Source: Desulfobotulus mexicanus (GTDB lineage Bacteria; Desulfobacterota; Desulfobacteria; Desulfobacterales; ASO4-4). From it: 64,000 nucleotides of DNA. Numbering within the stretch: the stretch's first letter is position 1; each line of letters opens with the position of its first letter. Positions 36,869 to 46,164 of this stretch are shown here, in pieces. Made by a program: the position numbers and the translations under genes. The notes beneath the pieces are model-generated. The model was not told the origin of the DNA. It made no database searches and was given only the letters and a program-made list of their open reading frames with translations. Location: the NCBI RefSeq assembly GCF_006175995.1, contig NZ_VDMB01000001.1, positions 1 to 64,000 on the forward strand, read 5' to 3'.

Positions 36869-37477
36869 TTATCTGCATAGCCTGTGTATGGTCTGGGCAT
36901 GCCAGCGCCCACGGCCGGAGAAGGTGGGGTAATCATTGTCCGTCAGATAGGCCGCAATCTGCTCATAGGTCATGTTATCTTTTCTGAGTTTTTCAATTAG
37001 CTTAAGGATGTATTTGCGGCTGGTTTTTCTTACATCATCTTCCGTGGTGTCAAGAAACTCAGGGTCTCTGACATGATTATTTCTGGTTTGTGCATCATTT
37101 TTTTCTTCTGGCGTGGCAGTCTGTGTCGCCGGAGGAGACGACAGGTTATCCAGCAGTCTGTCGAGGCTGTCTGCAAGGCGTTCCAAGGCTTCTGCCTTGC
37201 GTTCTTCGGCTTCTGCCTTACGATCTTCCATAAATATCCGGTCCCGCTGTGTCTCTACGAGGTTTTCCAGAGAAGCCTGCAGAGCAAGGAGGGTTTCTTC
37301 GCGGATGGCAGGAGTCTGTGCCTGAGGTACGCGGGGTGTCCTGCGATCCTGGCCGGTTCTTCTTTCCGTATGACTGGGAGCGTTTGGGTTGTTGTCGTGG
37401 CTGCCTTTGTTAGGCTTGTTGAAGCGGCGTTCCTTTGCCGCAGACTGGTTCCGGAGGTTCTGAAGAAAATCATTCAT
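36869..37477 (-). CDS. Uncharacterised protein with recombinase-like C-terminal HTH
   Basis: A 202-residue hydrophilic protein that I cannot name. Residues 1-60 are basic and disordered-looking (NRRFNKPNKG, ERRTGQDRRT). Residues 62-112 are a coiled coil rich in Glu, Ala and Leu (DRKAEAEERKAEALERLADSL). The last 50 residues (KYILKLIEKLRKDNMTYEQI then SGRGRWHAQTIHRLCR) resemble the Recombinase/resolvase DNA-binding module that ends many HTH proteins. A nucleoid- or DNA-associated role is inferred. It is flanked by terminators and appears monocistronic. Confidence 0.7.
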   Translation of the reverse strand: MNDFLQNLRNQSAAKERRFNKPNKGSHDNNPNAPSHTERRTGQDRRTPRVPQAQTPAIREETLLALQASLENLVETQRDRIFMEDRKAEAEERKAEALERLADSLDRLLDNLSSPPATQTATPEEKNDAQTRNNHVRDPEFLDTTEDDVRKTSRKYILKLIEKLRKDNMTYEQIAAYLTDNDYPTFSGRGRWHAQTIHRLCR

Positions 37478-37713
37478 TAGGATATCCTGTTATAAGCTCG
37501 CACTCTGGCGATAAGAAGTGATGTCTCCACTGTAACATCGGAGTTTTAAAAATACATTAAAATCTGTAAGTATTTTTCCTTTGAAGAAAAAATCAAATTT
37601 TCCCGTATTGATATATCAGATAATGAAAGATGTCAAATCTGCTTTTTTCTTAAAATAAATAAGCCCTTTCTGATCAAGACATGGCTTATGCCCCCTGTCT
37701 TTCGTAGCAGTAT

Positions 37714-37756
37714 AAAAAACGGGTCAGAATGAAATTTTCATTCTGACCCGTTTTTT
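37714..37756 (-). terminator. Terminator after fadL-like gene
   Basis: A long perfect hairpin (AAAAAACGGGTCAGAATG and its complement) with flanking A and T runs. It can act in both directions and lies 39 bp after the minus-strand gene. Confidence 0.9.
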
Positions 37757-37794
37757 ATTGAAGTACAATTGATTTATGAAAAATCAGCAGTTTT

Positions 37795-39162
37795 TTAGAA
37801 GCGATAGGATACGGTGATTCCGGCTCCCAGAAGGTAGCCTTCAGCTTTGGCGTGAACCCTTGTGGGGTCTGGAGAAACTTCTCCCGCAAATACCTTGTTC
37901 AGGTTGACGGATTCTCCACCAACAATGCGGGTCTGTTCAATGGCCGTGTACTGGAGAACCGTATCAATGGTGAATTTTTCAAAGTTAAAGCCTGCACCAA
38001 AGGAGTAGGTTTTCTTGTCCGCATCCGGCCACATGGTGTCCAGGGTGTCATCGGGAATGGGGGTGGGGTCATAGAAGTAGCCGGCACGTAAAGTGACAAG
38101 ATCGCTCATGATATATTCGCCACCAAAGCGCAGCTGCCTTGTGTTTTCCCAGTTGCGAGGGGATGAGATTTCTTTTTTACCAAGGGCTACAAGGTCAATT
38201 CCAAGACTGTTTTCAATGCTTGTGATGGGTTCGGTCTGGTTTTTGAGTATGGACCACTCTGTCCATACCAGATCCATCTGCATGGAAAAACGGTCATGGG
38301 GGGTATAGCGAATCCCTGCCTGAATCTGCTGGGGATGGTTGTAGTCCAGGGTGGCTTTGGCTACTTTGATGCCATTTACATAGGCATCGCCTTCAAAATC
38401 CACGTCCGTTTCACTTCTGTAGGTAAGTCCCAGGGTAAGGTTTTCCACAGGTTTGTACTGTATTCCGAGGTTGAAGGAATAGTTCAGCTCGTCCTCAAGC
38501 TCGATTTTCAGGTGGGCGCCGTCCAGGGTGCGGAGCATGTCTGGTACAGTACCTTCGCTGGTGAGATCTTTGGCGCCAACATAATATATTTTTTCTGCAG
38601 CGGATTTGGTTTGGCCTATGGAAACGCCAAAGCCCAGAGACAGCTTGTCATTTACTTTGTAAGCAAGGCCTGGGTTGATGACTTTACGGAAGTAATAGGA
38701 GTGGAATGAGCTGTATGCCGTGGGATTCACCTTTGGGTCGCTGGGGAATTCCACCTCAAGGCCAAAGGGTGAGTAGATGGCAACACCCATGAAAAGCCTT
38801 TCTGAAAGGGGCATGGCAAAACCCACATGGGGGGCATAGAGGTTTTCCGAAGAATCGGAAAAGCTCATGGCCTCATTTTTACTTCGGGGGAAGTCAGGGT
38901 TACTGGACCCTTCAATATAGAAGTCCTTCATCTTGATTGTGGGGTCTATCATGTGTAGGCCGCCAGCCAGGGTGGGTCTCTTGATCTGGGTAAGACCGGC
39001 TGCATTGTAATAAACGGCAAAGGGATCATCGGCATAGGCACCGTAGGCGCCGCCCATGGAAGTTGCTTTGGCTCCTATGCCAAAGGTGTCAACGCAGCCG
39101 GCATAGGCCGTACCTGCACCCAGGACTAAAGCTGTCGCCAGACAAAGAATCTGCTTTTTCAC
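37795..39162 (-). CDS. FadL/OmpP1-family outer membrane channel
   Basis: A 455-residue outer-membrane beta barrel for uptake of hydrophobic compounds. The signal peptide (KKQILCLATALVLGAGTAYAG) is followed by the characteristic hatch start FGIGAKATSMGGAYGAYADDPFAVYYNPAG-like sequence, here ending NAAGL. The C terminus ends in Phe (VSYRF), as expected for BAM recognition. The start is GTG at 39162 with AAGGAGG upstream; a longer in-frame ATG start would add 36 unrelated residues before the signal peptide. The likely ligands are fatty acids or aromatics; which one cannot be told. Confidence 0.9.
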   Translation of the reverse strand: MKKQILCLATALVLGAGTAYAGCVDTFGIGAKATSMGGAYGAYADDPFAVYYNAAGLTQIKRPTLAGGLHMIDPTIKMKDFYIEGSSNPDFPRSKNEAMSFSDSSENLYAPHVGFAMPLSERLFMGVAIYSPFGLEVEFPSDPKVNPTAYSSFHSYYFRKVINPGLAYKVNDKLSLGFGVSIGQTKSAAEKIYYVGAKDLTSEGTVPDMLRTLDGAHLKIELEDELNYSFNLGIQYKPVENLTLGLTYRSETDVDFEGDAYVNGIKVAKATLDYNHPQQIQAGIRYTPHDRFSMQMDLVWTEWSILKNQTEPITSIENSLGIDLVALGKKEISSPRNWENTRQLRFGGEYIMSDLVTLRAGYFYDPTPIPDDTLDTMWPDADKKTYSFGAGFNFEKFTIDTVLQYTAIEQTRIVGGESVNLNKVFAGEVSPDPTRVHAKAEGYLLGAGITVSYRF

Positions 39163-39413
39163 GTAGGCCTCCTTGATGGTGGTTTTAAAACTATGGTTAG
39201 ACAAGCATTGCATAAAAAATTTCGGATCTGAAAAACACATCCGCCTGTTTTTGATGGAGCTTAATTTCATACATGGATTTTTTTGTTGAGACCCATGTTG
39301 GTCCGGGTTTATCTGGTTTTTTGCCTGAAATATACATTGTGAAAAGCGAACGGTGTTTCAGATTTAGCGGAGACAGATGGGTAAGTCAAGAAAAAAGGAA
39401 GTAGTCAGGATGG

Positions 39414-39436
39414 AAAAGGGGGAAAAGCCCCCCTTT
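39414..39436 (-). terminator. Terminator after FG-GAP-like gene
   Basis: On the minus strand AAAGGGGGG, a short loop, and CCCCCTTTT form a hairpin 14 bp after the stop, with T residues following. Confidence 0.7.
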
Positions 39437-39449
39437 GATGGATTTTGGT

Positions 39450-40907
39450 TCAGCGGAAAAGGGCGCAGCTTACAAAACGGGTTTCAGGGGACAGTGAGAG
39501 ATCTCCTCCTCCTTTTACAAGGGCGAGGATGACTTTGGCAGGTTCCTGGTCTTTGGCAGGTATGTGAATAAAATCCGAAATATAACCGTCAAATTCAGGG
39601 GTTCTGGCCGTAACTTCCATTTCATAGCCATTCCATGAGAGCAGGTGGAGGCTGCCCGTGCGGAAGATACGCAGCCTTTGGAAAAGGCCGCCTGCCGCTT
39701 CGCTGTTGTGCAGGGCGAGGATTTTTTCCGTACCGCCATCTTCGGAAAGAAAACGGGTACGTCCGTAGAAATAATACCTGTTTTTTTCATCATGGCGGCT
39801 CTGGCTTCCGGAATAATCCATGGATACGGGAATTCCCCCATAGGAATTCCGGCTTTCCCAGAAAGTTTCACCATTTTCAGAAGCAAGGGAAAGGGTTCCG
39901 TTTTCTGCCATATAGAGGCGGTCCTTTGGATCATTGTCGCGGACACTAAGGGGGATGGCGTCAAACAGGTTATTTTCGGGGTGGGAACTTTCTGCCAGGT
40001 TGATGCCTTTCTCAGTAACACGGGCTTCCATGACCGGTCCGGAAAAGAGGTTCTCCCTGAACCCCCGCAGACGGGTCAGTATGACATCTTCTCCTTTGGA
40101 GTTACGTCCCCTGGCAAAAAAACGATTTCCCGGACCTGCTATGACATGAATTTTGTCATTTTCCAGAACCATTACCCTGGAGCGCATTCTCTGATTGCCG
40201 GGGTTCACAGCGGTCAGCCATATTTCTGCTTGGCCGTTTTTGTTGGTATCCAGCACATGCATCTGAAGGGCAATTTCATAGTGGGGCAGGGAGAAGGAGG
40301 CAAGGGTGTTCTGGAGTGAAGCGTCCATGATGCGGATAAGCCTTCGGTCCGCAAGGACAATTTCCATTTCTCCGTTTCCCGTGAGGTCTCCTGCGTCCAT
40401 GGCCACCACGGCTCCTTTATATGGGTTGCTGATGTGGAGAACCTCAAAGGAGGTCTTTTCATCCGCTGTGGACTGCTCTTCCAGCTTTTTGCTGCCGGAG
40501 ATTATGGTTTCCGCAGGGCTTTCTGTCTTCTGTAAAAAAGCCAGCACTTTATCTCCAAAAGCCGTAACTTCAGGAAGAAGAGCAGCATCATTTCCGGTGC
40601 TGTTTCTTTGTGATATTTGTATTTTGTCCGTGCTTTTTTGTACCAGGGCAAAGTCTGTGATCATTGTGCCGCCAAAGGCGGTTATGCGGGTACGGATTTC
40701 AAAAGAAGCTTCTTTTGTATTTCGGCTAAGCCATCCTTCAGAATCCAGCTGTCCATCCAGAAGGGACTGTATACCGTCGGCCAGAAAAGAAAGATCTTCC
40801 GATGCGTGGATAAGAGGTGGGGAGATAAATACAGTTTCTTTAGCCTGCAGTGACTGCAGGTTTGCAAAAATAAGAAAGAGAATGGAAAAAAGGATGGGCC
40901 GTTGCAT
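39450..40907 (-). CDS. Exported FG-GAP/VCBS-like repeat protein
   Basis: A 485-residue secreted protein with signal peptide MQRPILFSILFLIFANLQSLQA. Residues 25-130 look like an N-terminal alpha/beta domain (ASEDLSFLADGIQSLLDGQL) resembling the TolB-N/LpoA-like nucleotide-type domains of envelope proteins. From about 150 the chain has FG-GAP-like units: VVAMDAGDLTGNGEMEIVLAD and LDTNKNGQAEIWLTAVNP, typical of beta-propeller blades. The C-terminal half is strand-rich. I cannot assign a function; surface or periplasmic binding is likely. It is on the same strand as the FadL-like gene, 287 bp upstream of it. Confidence 0.75.
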   Translation of the reverse strand: MQRPILFSILFLIFANLQSLQAKETVFISPPLIHASEDLSFLADGIQSLLDGQLDSEGWLSRNTKEASFEIRTRITAFGGTMITDFALVQKSTDKIQISQRNSTGNDAALLPEVTAFGDKVLAFLQKTESPAETIISGSKKLEEQSTADEKTSFEVLHISNPYKGAVVAMDAGDLTGNGEMEIVLADRRLIRIMDASLQNTLASFSLPHYEIALQMHVLDTNKNGQAEIWLTAVNPGNQRMRSRVMVLENDKIHVIAGPGNRFFARGRNSKGEDVILTRLRGFRENLFSGPVMEARVTEKGINLAESSHPENNLFDAIPLSVRDNDPKDRLYMAENGTLSLASENGETFWESRNSYGGIPVSMDYSGSQSRHDEKNRYYFYGRTRFLSEDGGTEKILALHNSEAAGGLFQRLRIFRTGSLHLLSWNGYEMEVTARTPEFDGYISDFIHIPAKDQEPAKVILALVKGGGDLSLSPETRFVSCALFR

Positions 40908-41204
40908 GGAAAGGCTCCTTAAGTTTTTTTACAGGATTTGTTATAGAATAGCAGGTTTAGTATATTTACGATAGCAGGCCTGTAAATTATCATTAAAAAA
41001 ATATAAAGAATACCTATAAGCAATTTTTTAAAGGATGCAAAGGGGAGGGTTGCAAAAAAATGAAGGTTAAATTTACGGGTTGACTTTAGCTGGTTGCCTT
41101 GCTAAGCATGATCCTGAATTTTTCCTTTGGAAGGAGAAGGGTCAGGCCTCCGGAGGAGCATGTTGTATTTCCTAATCATTAATCTGAAAATCAGGAGAAT
41201 GCCC

Positions 41205-42536
41205 ATGAAAAAGCTGTTTGTTTCCGCCGTTGCGGGTTTGGCCATGCTTGGTCTTGCCCTTCCGGCATCTGCCTTTGAAAATGAGTTTGGTGGTTACTGG
41301 AGAACCAGAGCCTTTACCCAGGGAGATTTCGGTGCTGACGGATCCCAGGATCTTTCCCGTGTAGATACCCGTACTCAACTTAATTACACAGCAAAGTTTT
41401 CCGACAACCTTAAGTTTGTGAACGTATTCCAGATGAATGCTGTCTGGGGTGATGAAGCAAACCAGGACACTTATGGAAAAGTTGGTGGTAAGGGCAGTAA
41501 TGATGTTCAGGTAAGAAGGTCTTATCTGGATGCTGGTTTTGGTGACTTCAATGTAAAAATTGGTATCCAGCCTGCAACAGTTGCAAGGGGATTCCTCTTT
41601 GACGATGAAATGGCCGGTGTCAATGTTACCTATGTTGGGAATGGTTTTGACGTTCCAGTTATGTGGGTGAAAGCCGTTGAAGGTGGTCGTGGAAAAGACA
41701 TGAACAAGCAGGATGTGGATATGCTCATCGTATCCCCCAATATTGAAGTAGCTCCTAATATTAATATAAACCCTGTTTTAATGGGACTGTATTCAGATGA
41801 TTCTAAGCTTGGCATGAATGAAGAAGGTTCTTTCATGCTTAGTGATAACAAAAATTATTACAATACTGGAACAGTGTATTCTTCTGAAATTGCCCTGCTG
41901 TATCTTGGTATGAATGCGGATATGGATTTTGGCATGGGTTCTGCGTGGTTTACAGGGATTTATCAGTTTGGTAGCATAGACTCTTATGAAACAGGTTTAA
42001 CAGGTGCTACTAAAAGCGATGATGTTCGTGCTTTCCTTGTAGCCTTGGGTGGTGAAGTTAATATTGATCCTTTCAGTATCCATGGCCAAATGTTCTATGC
42101 TTCCGGGCAGGATCAGAAAGGTTGGAAAGACGGTGATGATATAAATGTTTTCGTGCAGCCCTATGGTCAGTCTTATTACTGGTCTGAAATTATGGGTTTC
42201 GGAATCTTTGATAATCAAGCTTCTCACGGATCTCCTGCTGATCAGATTGGTAACATAATGGCTGTTAATTTGGGGGCATCTATGTCTCCTATGGAAAGAC
42301 TTACCGTTACCGCTGACATTTGGTACGCAGAGTTGGCAGAAGATGCTTATATTGGTACCGTTAATGGTGTTGAAAAATGGGAAAAAGAGCTGGGAACAGA
42401 GCTTAATTTAAAGGCTACTTACAAGGTGACTAATAATCTGACCCTGGATGTTGTAGGTGCCTATCTCTTTGCTGGCGATGCTACAGGCAAGGATGACCCC
42501 TACCTTGTGGGTACTCGTCTTGCCCTTAGCTTCTAA
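41205..42536 (+). CDS. Porin-like outer membrane beta-barrel protein
   Basis: A 443-residue barrel. The signal peptide MKKLFVSAVAGLAMLGLALPASAF precedes strand-rich sequence: GGYWRTRAFTQGDFGAD, TRTQLNYTAKFSDNLKFVNVFQMN, RRSYLDAGFGDFNVKIGIQ and a last strand ending LALSF, with C-terminal Phe. The Asp-rich and Gly-rich loops and the length suggest a porin or an alginate/DcaP-like channel, but no subfamily is clear. The start at 41205 follows AGGAG. The second half is visibly more AT-rich than the neighbours (many AAT, TAT and TTT codons), compatible with transfer or high-expression codon choice. Confidence 0.82.
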   Translation: MKKLFVSAVAGLAMLGLALPASAFENEFGGYWRTRAFTQGDFGADGSQDLSRVDTRTQLNYTAKFSDNLKFVNVFQMNAVWGDEANQDTYGKVGGKGSNDVQVRRSYLDAGFGDFNVKIGIQPATVARGFLFDDEMAGVNVTYVGNGFDVPVMWVKAVEGGRGKDMNKQDVDMLIVSPNIEVAPNININPVLMGLYSDDSKLGMNEEGSFMLSDNKNYYNTGTVYSSEIALLYLGMNADMDFGMGSAWFTGIYQFGSIDSYETGLTGATKSDDVRAFLVALGGEVNIDPFSIHGQMFYASGQDQKGWKDGDDINVFVQPYGQSYYWSEIMGFGIFDNQASHGSPADQIGNIMAVNLGASMSPMERLTVTADIWYAELAEDAYIGTVNGVEKWEKELGTELNLKATYKVTNNLTLDVVGAYLFAGDATGKDDPYLVGTRLALSF

Positions 42537-42576
42537 TCTGATCTTCCCTTCTTTTAGGTAAAATAGAAAATAAAAT

Positions 42577-42620
42577 AAAAGTCCGGGAGACAAAAGTCTT
42601 CCGGACTTTTTCATTTTTTT
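42577..42620 (+). terminator. Terminator after porin-like gene
   Basis: AAAAGTCCGGGAGAC and GTCTTCCGGACTTTT form a stem with a 4-base loop, followed by a T-rich run. It lies 41 bp after the stop. Confidence 0.9.
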
Positions 42621-42671
42621 AATCTCACGATTTTCAAGCCACAGGAAAATTGCAGGTTACGCAAGTCAGCG

Positions 42672-42691
42672 GGCACCCGTAAAAGGGTGCC
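42672..42691. repeat. Short GGCACCC hairpin in an otherwise empty gap
   Basis: GGCACCC and GGGTGCC flank a 6-base loop. The 42621-42853 interval around it shows no gene I can support. The stem sequence equals the end sequence of the palindromic repeats at 46.2 and 59.2 kb, so it may be a remnant. Confidence 0.4.
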
Positions 42692-42853
42692 ACTGTAAAA
42701 CAGGGCCGTAAAAATCATTCGTAGGTTTATCCTTGTGCCCGCCTTTTGATGGGTTGCCCGTTGATGGACAATGCTGCAGGCCCATGATCCTCCAAATATG
42801 GCTTTCATCTGTAAGACCTGAAAAAACATCACCTGTCTCTGGCGATTCTCCAA

Positions 42854-42893
42854 TAAAAAAAGGGCCCGGAATGGAAAAAATATTCCGGAACCC
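42854..42893 (-). terminator. Terminator after gatB
   Basis: On the minus strand GGGTTCCGGAAT and ATTCCGGGCCC form a stem followed by TTTTTTTATT, 30 bp after the stop. Confidence 0.85.
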
Positions 42894-42922
42894 ACGATTT
42901 GTTTTTATTACGGTAAAGCTTT

Positions 42923-44356
42923 TTATTCAAGCATACGCTGCAAAAGCTCCGTCACCACCTTGGGGTTGGCCTGTCCCCTTGTGGCTTTCATCACCTTGCC
43001 CATGAAAAAGGACATGAGCTTGGTTTTGCCGCCTTTATAGGCTTCCACCTCTGCTGGATTTTCTTCCAGCACCTTCTGCACCGCCGTTTCCAGCTCTGAT
43101 GTGTCGGAAACCTGGGAAAGGCCCTTTTCTTTAATGATGATATCCGCAGACCTGCCGGTTTCCGCCATGTCTTCAAAGACTTCCCTTGCAATTTTATCGT
43201 TGATATCCCCCTTTTCCAGAAGCTGCAGCAGTTCTCCTAGAGCTTTGGCGGATACAGGGGTGTTTTCAATGGAAAGTCCCTTGGCATTGAGAAGTCCCAG
43301 CAGATGAACCGCCACCCAGCTGGTGCAGCGTCGGACATTGGCGCATTTTTCAAGGCAGGATTCAAAGTAGTCCGCCAGTTCACGGGAGGCGGTCAGGGTG
43401 GCAGCATCATCATTTTTAAGGCCAAGGCTTTCCACAAAGCGGGCTTTGCGGACTTCCGGCAGTTCGGGAAGGTTTTTTCTCAGATCTTCTATCCAGTCTT
43501 CATCTAGCACCAGAGGTACAAGGTCAGGGTCCGGGAAATATCGGTAGTCGTGGGCTTCTTCCTTGCTGCGCATGGAAAAGCTCTGGTTTTTCACGCTGTC
43601 CCAGAGTCTGGTTTCCTGAATGATTTTTCCGCCGCTGCGGAGAATGCTTTCCTGTCGTTTTATTTCATAATGAATGGCTTTTTCAATGTAGCGGAAGGAG
43701 TTGAGGTTTTTAAGTTCCGCACGGGTACCCAGTTTTGTTTCTCCCTTTGGCCGGAGGGACACGTTGGCATCACAGCGGAAACTGCCCTCTTCCATGTTGC
43801 CGTCACAGATATCCAGATAGCGGACAATGGCATGGAGCTGGCGCAGATAGGCCACGGCTTCGGCCGGGGATGACATGTCAGGTTCGCTGACCACCTCGAT
43901 GAGGGGGGTGCCTGCCCGGTTCAGGTCCACAAGGCTGGCCGGACGAAAGGGGTCGTGGCTGGATTTGCCCGCATCTTCTTCCATATGAATGCGGGTGATG
44001 CCAATGCGTTTTTTTTCCGGCCTGCCTTCCACCTCGATGTCCAGCCAGCCGTGCTCGCCAATGGGCATGGCAAACTGGGAAATCTGGTAGGCCTTGGGAA
44101 GATCCGGATAAAAATAATTTTTCCGGTCAAAGCGGCTTTCCCGGTTCAGGGTGCAGTTGGTGGCCAGAACTGCCTTTGCAGCCATTTCAGCGGCTTTTTG
44201 GTTGAGCACGGGGAGGCTGCCGGGAAGGGCCAGGCACACTGGGCAGGTATGGGCATTGGGACCGGCACCAAAGGCTGTGGAGCAGCTGCAGAATATTTTG
44301 CTTGCGGTTTTGAGCTGTACATGCACCTCAAGACCGATGACCGTTTCAAAATCCAT
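42923..44356 (-). CDS. gatB: Asp/Glu-tRNA(Asn/Gln) amidotransferase subunit B
   Basis: A 477-residue subunit of GatCAB, which converts Glu-tRNA(Gln) and/or Asp-tRNA(Asn) to the amide form. Signatures: [12 protein letters not shown] at the start, [64 protein letters not shown], and the C-terminal YqeY-like helical domain. A zinc site is suggested by CSCSTAF and CPVC. The start at 44356 has GAGGAT upstream; longer forms are not supported. gatA and gatC are not adjacent. Confidence 0.96.
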   Translation of the reverse strand: MDFETVIGLEVHVQLKTASKIFCSCSTAFGAGPNAHTCPVCLALPGSLPVLNQKAAEMAAKAVLATNCTLNRESRFDRKNYFYPDLPKAYQISQFAMPIGEHGWLDIEVEGRPEKKRIGITRIHMEEDAGKSSHDPFRPASLVDLNRAGTPLIEVVSEPDMSSPAEAVAYLRQLHAIVRYLDICDGNMEEGSFRCDANVSLRPKGETKLGTRAELKNLNSFRYIEKAIHYEIKRQESILRSGGKIIQETRLWDSVKNQSFSMRSKEEAHDYRYFPDPDLVPLVLDEDWIEDLRKNLPELPEVRKARFVESLGLKNDDAATLTASRELADYFESCLEKCANVRRCTSWVAVHLLGLLNAKGLSIENTPVSAKALGELLQLLEKGDINDKIAREVFEDMAETGRSADIIIKEKGLSQVSDTSELETAVQKVLEENPAEVEAYKGGKTKLMSFFMGKVMKATRGQANPKVVTELLQRMLE

Positions 44357-44569
44357 GTAAACATCCTCATTTGGGGTAAGCTGTGTGTATTCAGTCAGGA
44401 AAGAAAAATTAGTATGCAGAAGCCTTTGTGTCAATCTTCTTGCGTGTTTCAGGTATAGAAAGTTTTTCTTTTATCCTTTACAGGCAGCGGAAAAAATTGG
44501 AAAAGAACCACTGTGTCTGATGCGTCTGCAGCGGTATTCCCGGCCTGATCTTTATTGAGGAGGATTTTT

Positions 44570-44758
44570 GTGGCTTTTTTTCTCTGTGTCATTGGTATGG
44601 TCATGATTGTGGAAGGCATTCCCTACTTTGCCTTTCCGGATAAGATGAAGGCCATGATGGCCGAGATGCTAAAGCTTCCTTCGGCAAGGCTGCGGCGCTT
44701 TGGTTTTGTTCTCATGATGGTGGGGCTGGCTCTGGTTTATCTTGGGCGGGGAGCTTAG
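44570..44758 (+). CDS. DUF2065 small membrane protein (YjeT-like)
   Basis: A 62-residue protein with two hydrophobic helices (AFFLCVIGMVMIVEGIPYFAF and FGFVLMMVGLALVYL) separated by a charged stretch (MKAMMAEMLKLPSARLRR). This is the YjeT/DUF2065 pattern. The function is unknown in any organism that I know. The GTG at 44570 is preceded by GAGGAGG, which decides the start. It is divergent from gatB. Confidence 0.78.
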   Translation: MAFFLCVIGMVMIVEGIPYFAFPDKMKAMMAEMLKLPSARLRRFGFVLMMVGLALVYLGRGA

Positions 44759-44826
44759 TGGTTATTGTACTCCGCACGGTCATTTTTGAAACAAAATGAT
44801 GAACATTTTGGTTTTATTACTTTCTT

Positions 44827-44919
44827 CCCTCACCCCCGGCCCCTCTCCCGGAGGGAGAGGGGAGAAAAGCAGCCATTCTCAAGGCTCCCTCTCCCCTTGG
44901 GAGAGGGTTGGGGTGAGGG
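44827..44919. repeat. GC-rich nested palindrome (REP-like)
   Basis: The outer arms CCCTCACCCC and GGGGTGAGGG enclose two inner hairpins, CCCTCTCCC-GGA-GGGAGAGGG and CCCTCTCCCC-TT-GGGAGAGGG-like. The whole can fold as a three-way structure. The same sequence type is common as interspersed repeats in many proteobacterial genomes. It occupies the gap between the DUF2065 gene and queA. A decayed relative is at 3560-3587. Confidence 0.85.
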
Positions 44920-45026
44920 TCTCATTAAATAAATCAGAATAACAATCCAATTTTCAGATGTTTCACAGATGGGCATCTGGAGTATAAATACGATGAGGTC
45001 CTACTTTTTGTTTGAAAGGGTTTTTC

Positions 45027-46085
45027 ATGTTCAGCCTTTCGGATTATGGCTATGATCTGCCTGCGGAGCTTATAGCTGACCGCCCGGTTCCGGAGCGGGA
45101 TACTTCCCGTCTTCTGGTGCTGGACCGCAGCAGGGGTGATGTGGCGCATCGCTATTTTAAAGATATAAAAACTATATTTCAGCCCGGAGATCTTCTTGTT
45201 GTCAATGATACCCGTGTGATACCGGCCCGCCTCCATGGTGTGAAAGCTACGGGTGGCAGGGTGGAAATTCTGTTGCTGGATTATGTGGGGGGCTGCCTGC
45301 ACTTTGAAAGGGAGGGGGTTTTTCAGTGCTCCTGTCTGGTGAGGGCATCCAAAAGACCAGCTGTGGGCAGTGATCTTTTCATAGGGGATAGTATACGGGT
45401 CCGGGTGGAAACGCTGGAAAGGGATGGCTCGGCCATCCTGTCCTTTCATACGGAAGATCCCATGCCCCAGGCCCTCATGGATGCTGGCAGTCTGCCCCTG
45501 CCACCCTACATTGAAAGAAAAGAGGAAGACCCTGAGGATGCCGTCCATTATCAGACCGTATATGCCAGCAGGGAAGGGGCTGTGGCTGCACCTACGGCCG
45601 GACTGCACTTTACGGATGGCCTGCTTGCGGATTTGCAGGCAAAGGGTGTGGAGCTGCGGCATCTGACCTTGCATGTGGGTTATGGCACCTTTGCTCCAGT
45701 GCGGGTGGAGGATATACGAAGCCACAGTATGCACAGTGAACGTTTTGAGATCAGTGAAGAAACGGCAGATGCCATTCTCAGGGCAAAGGCTGAAAAAAGA
45801 CGCGTGATTGCCGTGGGCACTACCTGTGTGCGTACCCTGGAATATGCGGCCATTCAGGATGGCGGGCTGAAGCCGGGGGCTGGCTTCTGTGATCTCTTTA
45901 TTTATCCGGGGTTTGAGTTCCGGGTTGTGGATGCCATGCTCACCAACTTTCATCTGCCGGAAACAACGCTTATGATGCTGGTTTCTGCCTTCGGAGGCTA
46001 TGATAATATCAGAAAGGCCTATGGTGAAGCCATAGCCGAAAGGTACCGCTTTTTCAGCTATGGGGATGCCATGCTGATGATTTGA
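45027..46085 (+). CDS. queA: S-adenosylmethionine:tRNA ribosyltransferase-isomerase
   Basis: A 352-residue enzyme that transfers the ribosyl part of SAM to preQ1 in tRNA to make epoxyqueuosine. Family landmarks are FSLSDYGYDLPAELIADRPV, FQPGDLLVVNDTRVIPARL, EGAVAAPTAGLHFTDGLL, HVGYGTFAPVRVEDI, RVIAVGTTCVRTLEYAA and ETTLMMLVSAFGGYDNIRKAY. ATG at 45027 with a weak GAAAGGG site. It precedes tgt with a 421-bp gap that holds palindromic repeat copy B. Confidence 0.96.
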   Translation: MFSLSDYGYDLPAELIADRPVPERDTSRLLVLDRSRGDVAHRYFKDIKTIFQPGDLLVVNDTRVIPARLHGVKATGGRVEILLLDYVGGCLHFEREGVFQCSCLVRASKRPAVGSDLFIGDSIRVRVETLERDGSAILSFHTEDPMPQALMDAGSLPLPPYIERKEEDPEDAVHYQTVYASREGAVAAPTAGLHFTDGLLADLQAKGVELRHLTLHVGYGTFAPVRVEDIRSHSMHSERFEISEETADAILRAKAEKRRVIAVGTTCVRTLEYAAIQDGGLKPGAGFCDLFIYPGFEFRVVDAMLTNFHLPETTLMMLVSAFGGYDNIRKAYGEAIAERYRFFSYGDAMLMI

Positions 46086-46164
46086 TTCCTGTGGGTTTTG
46101 TAGCTGGTTTGCATATTTTTTGAACTGACAAGGCTATCATTTCACTGGTTCGGTTCCAGTGTAA

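Noticed and set aside
42611-42895. Minus-strand frame of 94 codons between the porin-like gene and gatB
   Set aside because: It overlaps the gatB terminator and has no ribosome site or recognisable motif.
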